A stretch of 64,000 bases of DNA, taken from NCBI RefSeq assembly GCF_963678635.1, contig NC_087062.1, positions 29,846,833-29,910,832 of the forward strand. Reading direction: 5' to 3'. The translations under genes were made by a program, and so were the position numbers. Positions 16,960 to 27,391 of the stretch are shown piece by piece; within the stretch, counting starts at the first letter, position 1; the number at the start of each line of letters is the position of its first letter. The notes beneath the pieces were generated by a model that saw only the letters and a list, made by a program, of their open reading frames with translations, had not been told where the DNA came from and made no database searches. Source of the DNA: Symsagittifera roscoffensis. Taxonomy: Eukaryota > Xenacoelomorpha > Acoela > Convolutidae.

Positions 16960-19900
16960 ATGGGCGACAAAATTGATAAAAGCAAGTTTTCGCTTGATCT
17001 ACAACGCGAAAAGCGAAAGACTCCGCCATCATTTTTACCCGAATTGCCCTCTGTCAATATCACCGGTGTTGTCACACCTCTGGGGCAACCACTGGCTTTA
17101 ACTCCTTGCGTATTAACAGCTGAGGACATGCAAAAAATTGGTGTTGCCACTCCAGATATGGAAAAGCTGTTTCTGAATATGAATAACGTTGTTAGCTTGT
17201 CGACAGCGTCAACTCCGCCTCAGCTTGTTAGTAACAGCAAAAGCCTAACCTCCGATAAAGAAGAATTCTGCAAAGAGTTGTTACAAAATATGGAGGCAAA
17301 CATGAAAAGCAGAACAGAGCCCTCAACTAGTTTACCGTTGAGTGACCCCAGTGTAACTGCAGGTGGATTACAAATCACATCCTCTGCCGCAGCGGAATTG
17401 CTACGAACGATAAATTCTATCAAAACAGTCAAACTTCCCTTGACGGGAGCGACGTCTGCTATTATTTTACCTAGCTCCAATCTGACTGCAGCTAATGTAT
17501 CTAGTTTGTTTTCGACCACAGCAAATCCAACTCCAGTTGTTAGACCTGCCTCTAGGATGAACGTATCTAGCACAGATTTGATGAACTCCGTGCACAGTGC
17601 TTTCGGATCACCATATCCAGTTGCAATAGTAAATCCACAGCCACAATCGAGCGTTGATAGAAGCTCGGATATGAACAGCCAGTTAGCAGCAACAGTTTTA
17701 CTGGGAAGCACTCCCAGGGTACACTCGACGACTGCTCAAAGCTTATCCGCCACAGCAAAATTCAGGTAAATTGAAATTTCAACTTAAACTTTACAATCTG
17801 AAAAATATGTATTAATGTATCTTTTTCGTTCATCAAAACTCTTTTGTTGGCAGGGACATTTCTACAGCGAGCAGTTCAAGCAGGACTCACTCGCAAATTT
17901 TTTCGAAGAGTGACTACCAGGATGATAACAACTCAGACTACAGTCTAGACGACGAGTACGAAGGAGATGATGACGATTCACTGCCTACACAGGTAGGAGA
18001 ATTATTAAAACAAAGAACTATAACTTGTCTAGCAGAATCATTTGATAGCTTGCTTCATGCATTTCTACTCTGGATATGGTGCTGCACGTTAAGCCTGGAG
18101 GTAGAGTCCAAGCATTCCGAAGTACCAGGGTTCAAATCCGGCGAGGATCTGTTTTTTTACTGAAAATTTTCGCATGAAAAACAATCGTCGGTGTATCGTT
18201 CGTCCGCTTATATTTGTCGGCTTAGTTACCACAGCGCTGATTTTATGGTTTGGCCAATTTACCTTATTTTTGAAAATCATTTTGATATATTCACGCAATG
18301 GTGAAGTTGATTAGGTTTCAAGAAGTTTCTTTGATATACGTTTTGGGACAATTTTAAGGGTTTTTTTGGTCAGCTCATGCTGATATTGATCTGTGGGTAA
18401 AGTTTGTAGAAAAAACGAATGAACTTCACCCACAACAAATAGTTAAACGAGCTTTGTAAACAAACGCCATGAAAGCCGCGCGCAGGATATCGGTCCTGAA
18501 AACTCTTTCCGGGACAAACTAAGGACTATCAAAGGTAATGATGCTTGTGACGCTCAAAGCCTTAATCAGAACACTAATCGAATAATCATGTCCAGTTTGG
18601 TCCCACGTTGCAAGCAAGTCCTCTCTGATCATATAAAACTCATTCAGAACACAGTTCACAAAGATGAGCTCCATAGACCACCTACACACTGAAAGCAAAC
18701 TACTTCTCGTGCAACAGAACCATAAACTCTTATCCACCCAATTTTTTCTTAAATCATAACTTCAGTTTCATCACCTTCATTTTCATTTAAGCTTAAGCTT
18801 TCCTTCCTCAGCTATACGTATCAAACCTAATTTAAAATAATTCGAAGTAGCGACATTTCGTAGACTCATGCCAGCTCGCATGTTTACTATCGTCCGTTTG
18901 TTTATTTTTTCGACTTATTTTGCCTCAACACGAACTCTTGTTGAAGGTTTAATTTTTTTCTAAGTTATGGATGCCATTTCTTACGCGCAGTTCGGTGGAG
19001 GTTATTGAGTTTTTTCAGCACGGAATTTAAGTCAGCCCATTAATATGCACGAAATTTTCACGTATGTAATAATTTTGCTCGCGATAGGCAAGGGTTATCA
19101 CATCGAAGCATAGACTGGTTCTTCAATTTAATCAACAAAACCGCTGATCGTTTTTTTGAACTCTGCACTTTCGTCATTCAACAGATGTATTTTAAGCATG
19201 TTTGCGCTTCAAATACTCGTTCTTCTTACACTAGGAAGCGTATTGTGTTAGTATGGTTCTACTTTTTCTCCAATTCAACTCGCAGATCAAAGTGTTCATT
19301 TTACTATAATCACGATCAGTAGCATTGAAATTTCATAGCATCTGTTCTCTGCTTTATTGTGGCTAGTGTTTGCCAATTGATAAGCGACTCAGGCACATAT
19401 GGAAGGACGTCAGACTCATAATTTACTGGTTGGGTTTCAACGCTGCACTTTGCACTAATTCGCTTATAGTTGGTGGCATTTTGCTGCATGGCATTGGCAA
19501 TTTATTCGGATCTATTGCTGCATCATTGGTGGCTAGTGTTAGCCAATCATCAGTGGCATGGATGCGAGAACGTGAGACTCTCAGTCGCCTTTCGAATACG
19601 ATTTTTAACGAAAATTAACTATATCGAGCCTTACCTAGATTTTTTTCTGATTTAACTTTTTTGAGCTGCTTTTGTCGTTACATGGCTAGTGTTTGCGAAG
19701 CACAGCTTAGCGTCTCTGTCAATATTAGTTTTTAAGAGTCTTTGAACGCAGTGAAGACTCTGACATAAGTCGTGATGTTTTCCTCCGGGAATAGTCTTAA
19801 AAGGCTCTTTTAACTATAGAAGTGACTTCGTACATATTAATGCATTTATAAACGTACTTAATTATATGTACACATCTTGAGCTCAACTCAAGTTAGTCAA

Positions 19901-22900
19901 CTCGTTAATAAGCAATTCATGACAGGGTGAAATTTGTTGTATGAGCAAAACTATTTGATCTGCAGCGCGCCTTCAATCGACGTGGAAAAAATCTTTTTGC
20001 ACGTTCGCAAATTAGCTGTAGAGGTAGTTTGAAAACATGTTTAAAAGTGAGAGAACAACTGTTTTAGCATATGAAAAACAAACATGAACACAAGTTTTTC
20101 CTTGACTGAAGCATTTTCGCAACTGTTTATTTACACCCTCATGAGATTATTTCACTATGTTCCGGGAGGCCCTCTTATAGTGAATTAATTCCCTCGTGCG
20201 TGAAAAAACAGTTGCAAAACTACTACTTCATTCGCTAAAAGGAAGACAAATTGCGCTCTCCATCCAAGAAACCAAAAAGGTGCTGAAAAAGTTGATCGAT
20301 GTCTAATTTCAAAAGTTGGTTTTATTTTTCAGATTTCTCGGCGGATTACAAAGTTCATCTATTGATCCAGTTTTCTCAAATTGATTTGATTTCATCAAAA
20401 ATGTCAAGCATTAATTGTTATTGAAATTTAAAGAGCATTAAGGGCATATAGTCAGATAGCATCGTTGGTTGAGCGAAACAAGTTTCTTATGCCTGTGAGT
20501 CTTTTGAGGGGGTAACTTATTTTTTTAATAGTTTTTCTCTCCAAAATTTTTTTGGGCTCAACGGGTGTCTGCTCAAAAATTGTCGGCTTTTAACCGCTTT
20601 TTTTCCCAAATTTTTGGTAGATCTAGAATTTTTCGACATTCTAAAACATTTTTAAATTAGCGGCTTTATTCTCATTCTTTAACTGCTAGTTTGTCATGCT
20701 ATGTTTGTTTTGTATCGTAAGTGCACCTCTAGATCTTTTACATTGCATGGGCTTTGGCATTCGATTAGTAATGAGTTCACACAGTTGATGCTTTTTTAAT
20801 TCATCAAACGAACCGAAAGAAGTGATTTGTTTCAATAATGAAAATTACCTTTCAGATATTTTCCAACTCAATATATCTCGTAATTTTTTGAATTTCGTTA
20901 TGTATACATAATGTGGCTTAATGCTTTGCGATTTCTTGAAAATAAGTGCGGATGCATTCAGTTTGTTTTGATCCAAATTATTACTTGCAAAATTCAGTCT
21001 ATTTGTATTTGGTGCCAATTTTGCTGAATGGCATTGGCAATTTATTAGCAGCTTTAGCTGCTTTAATCATGACTAGTTTTTGTCGATTGTTAAGCTTGCG
21101 TGGCTGAGTGCATAGTACGCGAGACTTAAAATCTCTTGATTGTAGTAAGACGCAGATCAAATCCTAAACCTAGCCGAGTTTTTGTTAATTCGAGGCTTAT
21201 TTCTATTTTTTGTTATTGCACTTTATAGAGCTGCTTTTTGGTGGTGTTCTCGCAAGTGGTTGCAAAGCGCAGCTTCGCCTCTGTTTTACTTTATTTTCCG
21301 ATTTTGTGTTTGTTTTTTTTTCTTCGTTTTTTGGTGGAAAGGTTTTTTAATTTGGCGATTTTTTTGGTTCGGTTGGTTTCATCTCATTTTCTAACTGCTG
21401 GCTCGCCATGCCATGTTTGTGATGTAACAGATGTGATGCGAATCTCTACTTTACCTCAGTATTAATTACCATTGCAATAAGCAATTTTATTGCAACTAGA
21501 TACTAGAGTTTTTCCCGTAAATAACTTTGTTCACGAGATGCGCTAAGTTAGTTTTCGTCTACAAACTTTTATTCTTGTCGGCTAACAGACAAATTTTATG
21601 AATGCGTACATTTAAAATGCCTGTAATTCAAATTGATTTTTATGTTGGTTGTAATTTTACTAGCTCGATTTGTTACAACTTACTTTCTGCGCTGTTCGGC
21701 GAGCTAATGATTTTTAAAGCTTGTGTGTGTTAGTTGAGGTGGACTTGGATTTAGTTTTCTAGTTCCAAGTTTTCATTGATGAAAACATTTTGTCCGGCTT
21801 AATGACTGTCTGCTTGAGTGTTTTTAAGGTGAAACTTCGTAAAACTTTGCTGTGATGCGTATTTAAGCTTCATTTGTCCTTGTTGACATATTTTTAGCGA
21901 TATTTATTCATGACAAATTGCGACGACAATGTGAAACTTATGGAAGATAATGTTAATATATGGTGGATATAGTTTTTTTTCGAAATTTTATTTTGCTTCA
22001 TTTTATGCTCATTAGCTTAGATGCTTTGTTTGTATTGTATTGCAAGTGGTGCAAAGCTCTGCTTCGCCTCTGTGTCTATTCTTTTATTAATTTTTTTTTA
22101 ATTTTTCTGGGTGGCGTTTTCAGCATGTTTTTGTTCCGACCATTTAAAAAATATGGCGAAATTTGTATTCGGGTGTGCTTTAGTTTTTTGCTCCGACCAT
22201 GGGGAGGCACTTAGTGTTCAGGTGTGTTTTAGTTTTTTGGTTTCCACGCAAAATCAGCTACCACAAATAATCATCGGAGAGAGTTGAGTGAGATATCATA
22301 TTAAAGTCCTTTCAGTCGCAATTCGAACGGCATTAAACTTTTTGAAAAAGTGTCGAGAAAAAACGGTTTAAAATTTTTGATTTTTCGTCTTAATTCCAGC
22401 GAATAAATAAGCTTGCAATATCTTATTTTAATGGCTTACACTAGCCTAATTTAAGCCATAAAAACTTAGTTTTACTCGAAGAAAGTTAGTTTTTTGAGTA
22501 TTTTGGCGATTTTTGGAATCAAAAATTCTACAATAAATAAAAAAAATTTGATTTTTTTTGTTTTTCTAGTCATTTTTCTGTAAAAATTGTTTTGTAATTT
22601 GCGTTTTTTACTAATACTGTGCAAAATACCTAAGCTCTAATTTTTCGTTAAGATCCTTTTATCATACCACGCAGAAAAAAAACGAGCTAATTTGAAAGAA
22701 AAGTTTTGTGTTTTTAAGACCGGTCGGAACTTTCTGTGCTACTTGCTTGTTATTAATTGTGCAATTTGATCATGTAGGTTGGTTTCTCTTCTGGAAGAGG
22801 CAGTGACGGATCTACATTGACGTCATCGATAAATCTAGAAGACCAGGAGTGTATGAAGAGGGAGAGGAAGAGGCTGAGAAATAGAATAGCGGCCACAAAA

Positions 22901-23092
22901 TGCCGACAGAAGAAGATAGCGAAGATACAGGCGTTCGAGGACCAAATCAAAGAGCTGAAGCGAAAACACGAACAACTGCTACTGGAAAAAGCGAGTCTGA
23001 AAGAAAAGACATCGCTACTCAAGGAAAACGTCCTCTTTCATGTCAAAAAGGGATGCAACGTTATCATTGCTCCAATGGCTCTAACAGATTAA
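16960..23092 (+). CDS. JUN: Jun-family bZIP transcription factor (AP-1), three coding exons
   Basis: Exons 16960-17765, 17854-17992 and 22778-23092 join in phase at GT-AG introns to give 419 codons. It would act in the nucleus as an AP-1 subunit, as a homodimer or with Fos/ATF partners. Residues 341-363 are the basic region with the Jun/Fos signature N350-R-I-A-A-T-K-C-R358; Cys357 matches the redox-sensitive Cys of c-Jun. The zipper d positions are F368, L375, L382, L389, L396, followed by a Jun-type HV..GC segment ending in Cys408. K9-F-S-L-D-L14 fits a MAPK/JNK docking site. Thr-Pro sites at 21, 39, 48 and 64 are candidate phosphosites, and V-A-T-P-D-M-E-K-L matches the c-Jun segment around Ser73. 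Unlike vertebrate JUN it has introns. A 5' exon is possible because a splice acceptor precedes the ATG. Confidence 0.93.
18081..18160 (+). repeat. tRNA-derived SINE head
   Basis: An A-box-like stretch (about 18092-18107) is followed by a B box, GGTTCAAATCC, at 18129-18139, then a T-rich run. The spacing fits an internal RNA polymerase III promoter. The sequence does not fold as an intact tRNA, so it is read as a SINE. Confidence 0.55.
21060..21285 (+). repeat. tRNA-derived SINE with terminal GCTTCGC hairpin
   Basis: It begins with the shared CTAGT.TTTG motif, has an A-box-like TGGCTGAGTG (about 21101-21110), a degenerate B-box region, and ends in the conserved hairpin GCAAAGCGCAGCTTCGC (21262-21278) followed by CTCTGT. 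Same layout as the copies at 54310 and 58219. Confidence 0.55.
22132..22746 (+). repeat. R2 repeat (TIR-like ends), Jun intron 2 copy
   Basis: It starts with TGTTCCGACC and ends with the complement GGTCGGAAC plus a short terminal tail. Shared blocks with 51631-52460 and 58583-59208 include CCACGCAAAATCAGC, a CCTTTCAGTCG.GATTCGAA stretch, a TTTTCGTCTTA block and AGCGAAT. The element is non-coding. Its right end sits 31 bases before the Jun exon-3 acceptor. Confidence 0.7.
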
Positions 23093-24310
23093 TGTGACAA
23101 AAGCCAGTTCCGGGTACAAGTATGAAAGATGGGTCCAGCCAATCAAATGAAAAACACAAAAAATTACAAATGCAGAAGCTGTTTTCAACGATTTAAGGCA
23201 CATGAATTTTCTGTAAGGGATTGATCTATAGTTCAGGGACCCAGCTATTAGACTTGTACAGTTCCGAAAGATTCGAATGTCTTTCAGTTTCTTAACATGT
23301 ACAAATACAACAAATTCGGGAAAAATCAGTGAAGTTTCCTACCTTACATGGTCTGGAATTCAACGGAATTCGTTTTTTTGTCGGCGCTTTTCTCTACTTA
23401 GTTTGAGTTTGCTCTAAAACTATAACAGGTCAAAGGCTACCCTTTTCATTGGCGCTTGCAAATTTTTCTATAAGTATATCTGTACCAAAGTTAATTTTCA
23501 ATTCTAACAAATTTTAGTCAATTCAGCTGGAAGTGTTTACTTTCCGATGCCAATCGAACAGATAGAAGCATTTTATTTTATCATTTCACTCTTTATTTGC
23601 ATTGCATGTCAAACATGGTACTGCTAGTATAATTCGGTGCTAATCTGTTTTTTTTTCACTTGTTAAATTTAGATGTAAAATGAAAACTGACGTTTGATGT
23701 GATAATCGTTTGCTGAGCAATTCAAACCAAAACGTTGTTTTCGCCACCGGGAATCAACTCGATCTACGCAATCGCTGGACGCTTGCACCCCAATGCATGC
23801 AATTGTTGCTTGCTAGAAAGATTAACCATCTGGGCCAAAAAGTTGAAATCGCCAGTGTTGCACTTATTATTTCTCAAAGAAAAATCAATTGCCGCTAAAA
23901 TGGTTTTGGCCTAAATGACGGCTGATGAAATCAGCGACGTATCATAACCAACTGCTATAGTCACCTAGAATAGAATTGTTGCAATTTAATTTTTAAATAT
24001 AATATTACCAATCCTAGTTCGTGCTCGTCTGCAATTTGCAATTGAAATATGAACCAATTACGAATGATACTTTCTCAAGTTACGTTTTCATGAAAATATG
24101 AGGTTTACTTGCTTGCAAATGGAAGTGACTTGTTATGAGGTACTAGACTTTCTTTAACCGTAAACAACTTATTTTTTTTGAGTCAAAAAAATTCCAGGAT
24201 CCTTCTCTATTAATATAGTAACGCGAGCGCCTTTCCAACATAAACACCGTTCACCGTTTTTTGTTCAGTGTACGCATGAAATTGATTTAAATATTTTCGA
24301 TTAAAACATT

Positions 24311-24500
24311 TTTTGGCTGTTTTCCTTCCCTCGTCCCCGCACCTTCAAAATTTTACTAGTGAAATTTTGTTCACATCCGAATGTTACAAAAATTATCATG
24401 CGAACTAATTAGGCCATGACCAACGAGGTTAACCCCTTGTTACACCATAAAATTGATGCGTATGTGAGGTGGGGGGGGGGGAGAAAGGAAAAAGAGCCCA
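24311..24500. repeat. MITE family M1, copy 1
   Basis: The left end TTTTGGCTGTTTTCC... and right end ...GGAAAAAGAGCCCA are inverted repeats of about 30-40 bases, including a C-rich block on the left and a run of G on the right. The same ends occur at 43682-43904, 48162-48391 and 49486-49731. It is short and non-coding, as expected for a non-autonomous DNA element. Confidence 0.65.
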
Positions 24501-25675
24501 TTTTTTTTACTACAGTGCTGATTTAAATTAACCGGGCAAAACGAAAAACACTGAAAACTACAAATAGATTTTTTCTCTATTTGGGTTAAGTTTTGACAAA
24601 AAAAGGAAAAGGTCAAAATTTGCTAAGGTTTTTACCAGAATTATTATGATGCAATTTGTTTTGCAAAAATCTCAACCGAAATTTTATCCCAAAAATGAGT
24701 CACTTTGATTTTTTAAAGTTAATCACGAATTACACTTGAACTACCAAATTAATTGATAAGCAAAATATATCAAAAGAAGCCGCTTACACAGCCCAACAAG
24801 TTTATAGAATGGTTTAAATCTCCAAAAGGCTGTAAGAGTAAGTATTTTTGCTGGATAGCCAGAAAAGGTAATTTTTACTTAATAAAACTCAAAATCTTTG
24901 CTTAAAAACAACCTATGTCGGCCTTATGCTTCGAAAAACGTCTGCATTCTGATTTAGCACCGCCCTGAGTGAATCTAGTTCCTAACCCGATATTTTACCC
25001 TTCAGATGTTCTATTTCGGGCAGGACATGCTTATTTGCTGTTAACTCTGTTTCAGTTGGTCTCTCGTGAAAACTTGAACAACTAGACAGGCGCTGCACAC
25101 CCTTAACTTAATTTGAGAAAAACGCTTTTGAAGTTATCATTGTTGTTTTGTCAGGTTAATTTGAATCAGCACTGTACAACTGATAGGGCTCTGCTGTTTA
25201 AAACTTAAACTACTCGAATAGTGAAAATCCGAGTTTTTTCGGTCTTTCTGTTCTTGTTTTTAAATAAATTATGTTTCTCGTTTTCGATCAAATGGTTTCG
25301 GATTAGGTTTTACCGTCTTTGTCTTTCTACTTTGCATAATTTAAAAGGCACAAATAGATTTTTATCGTTTCCAGTATTTCAAGGGGATGGCCGCTCGTTA
25401 AAAATTACATGTTTGATTTGTCGATTTGTCTTCCTATGAGCATAGTCATACATTTCTGTTATCGCAAGTCGCGCAAATCTGTGATTCGCACGTGTTTTCA
25501 CAAGCAAAGCTTGTGTGATAGTATGGCCTCTCTTTTTTCCAAGCTAAGTCGCAAATAATGTTGCGACAAAATGTGTTCATTTTGAAAGTGTTCATTTTGA
25601 TCAATAGCTAGCTATTAAGTACAGCCAATGCTTAGGATATTAACGCAGACTGTTATATTACAAATAGCAGTTTTG

Positions 25676-25765
25676 CTTCAAGGCATCATGGATCTGTAGC
25701 GTAGAGGTAGGGAAGGAGACCCGCAACAAGAAAAGGGATCGAACCTGGGCCGGGTCGGATGTTTT
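25676..25765 (+). repeat. tRNA-derived SINE head
   Basis: An A-box-like TGTAGCGTAGAGGTAG is followed about 35 bases on by a B-box-like GGATCGAACCTGG, then a T-rich tail. It does not form a full tRNA cloverleaf. Confidence 0.5.
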
Positions 25766-25930
25766 TAATGAACTTTTTCGTATACTAGTTATTGGTAAAT
25801 TTCTTTTTTTTTTCAAATTGACCGGTACTGCTAATGCGTCAAAATTGGCTTGCATCACTTGGCAATCCTGACTCAAAGTTTTACTCATTCAGTTTTTTCC
25901 AGTAGCGTTATCGGTCATATATTTGTGTAT

Positions 25931-25947
25931 GCGAAGCGCAGCTTCGC
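25931..25947 (+). repeat. GCGAAGC-GCA-GCTTCGC terminal hairpin (dispersed family)
   Basis: This is a perfect 7-bp stem with a 3-base loop, followed by CTCT. The same hairpin, usually followed by CTCTGTGTT and preceded by a GCAAGTG or CTAGTGTTTG motif, recurs at 19695, 21262, 22051, 26990, 27191, 27286, 32500, 34746, 47798, 49128, 54052, 54500, 55388, 55869 and 58397, and as a half copy at 61446. Where a head can be seen, it is tRNA-like, so this is probably the 3' terminus of a SINE family. Confidence 0.7.
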
Positions 25948-27391
25948 CTCTTTGGAAAATTTTAACGGTACGAAAATTTTTGCTTTCATAAGCGCTAGTC
26001 ATTCAAATCCCATAATATGGGAATTGTATGACCAGCATTTTTTCGATTTTGTTTTTCTTTGATGTATGTGTTTTTTTTTTTCAATTTGAAGTGTTTACGC
26101 GTGCGATTAGCAAACGTAATCCAATCGGTGTAGAGTTTTGTGGGTTAATAATTAGTTCAACAAAACACTTCAAAAATTTGGGACAACAGTTTTGTGGAAG
26201 CACCTCATTCGGGGCAGCAGTATATCTGTCAGACAGGTTTTTTAAAACTTTGTTTACATTCAAGAATAAAGAAATTCGGAGATAACCGCGATTTTAAATG
26301 CAGACTTATTCAAAAAAAGTCTCGGCTCTATTCCAGTTTTTTTTATTATTGAAAGTAAACCAATTTAATTCTTCTACTTTTTTCGCTTTTTCTTGTTTTT
26401 TTTTTGCTCAAAGGTTTTATGGTTTCGGTTGATTTTATATCTGCTTATTTGACATAATTATGTATTTTCATTTGTGTTCCGCATGATAACTTTCCGATTA
26501 GCAAGCATTATCAAATCGGAATAAATGCTTCAGGTAAACAACTAGTTTAACAAGGTCAGGTAGTGAGATATGTTTTGAGCATGCCTGCATTTTAAACAGC
26601 GGTTTCATTCGAATTTTCATTGTCTGTTATTTTTAGTTTCATTTGTTCACTATTTTTGTTTTCGTTTTTTTTTTTAATTAACTGTTTTTTCGGCTTAAAA
26701 AACTTCGACTGATGTTCTGCAATTTACAAGGTGAGCTCTTGTAAGATAGCCATAGCTTAGTTAACTTTAAATAATTAACCTTCGGGTTGGGCCTCTTGCT
26801 GGATAATTATAAAATATATATATGCTTAGTTGCATCATAGTTCATCGTGTTTCGCGCTGTCTTTCCTCTAATTAAACCGCATTCCAGACAAACAAAAAAC
26901 AATTTTAAAAAATCTGTCTTCTTTCCGACTCATGCTTTGGTCTTTTTTTGGGCTAGCTGCTGTGCCTTTTTTGTTGTAGCACATGTGGTGTAAAGCTCTG
27001 CTTTGCCTCTGTCAAAATTATGTTTTTCAATGCGTATTTAACACTGGCCGGTGTGTTTCTCAGCATCTTTCCTCAAATTGTACTGCATTTGGGCAAAATT
27101 GTACTGCAATTCTTCGATCGTTTTTCAATTTTTTTTATTCTCATTTTTTTCAGCTAGCTGTTGTGGTATTTCTGTTATATTGCAAGTAGTGCGAAGCTCC
27201 GCTTTCTCTCGTTATCAGAGTTTTCTATGATTGTTGCAAATCAACCGGTCCTTTTTCAGTGTTAATTTTTTGTTTTGGAAATTTTGCGAAGTTCCGCTTC
27301 GCTTCTGTTCAAAAAAAAACAGTGAATGGAAAATATGTGGCAAAAATAGTGATTGTGATATTTATCACATTAAAATGACGAACTTGCAGAT

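Larger units (their letters stand above)
17993..22777 (+). other. Jun intron 2, repeat-filled
   Basis: The 4.8-kb intron separates the acidic linker exon from the bZIP exon. It contains tRNA-derived SINE pieces (18081-18160 and 21060-21285), GCTTCGC hairpin tails (19695-19711, 21262-21278 and 22051-22067), fragments of the R3 repeat (about 20240-20500), and an R2 repeat (22132-22746) whose end lies 31 bases before the 3' splice site. I see no coding sequence in it. Confidence 0.8.
23093..27391 (+). other. Intergenic region between Jun and PNISR-like gene
   Basis: It includes the Jun 3' UTR, where a GTACAAGTATGAAAGATGGGT match to the foldback family lies at about 23116-23136. Further along are a MITE (24311-24500), a SINE head (25676-25765), and hairpin tails at 25931, 26990, 27191 and 27286. 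I find no ORF with coding character and cannot place a poly(A) signal with confidence. Confidence 0.6.

Noticed and set aside
19370-19618. Small hydrophobic ORFs in Jun intron 2
   Set aside because: They overlap SINE-like sequence (CTAGTGTTTGCC...), lie inside an intron and show no conserved motif.
22900-23097. Second-frame ORF across the Jun bZIP exon
   Set aside because: It is a shadow frame; the bZIP signature is in the other frame.
25931-25947. GCTTCGC hairpin as a Helitron 3' end
   Set aside because: Helitron ends need a CTRR terminus shortly after the hairpin. Here it is followed by CTCTGTG, and the heads look tRNA-derived.
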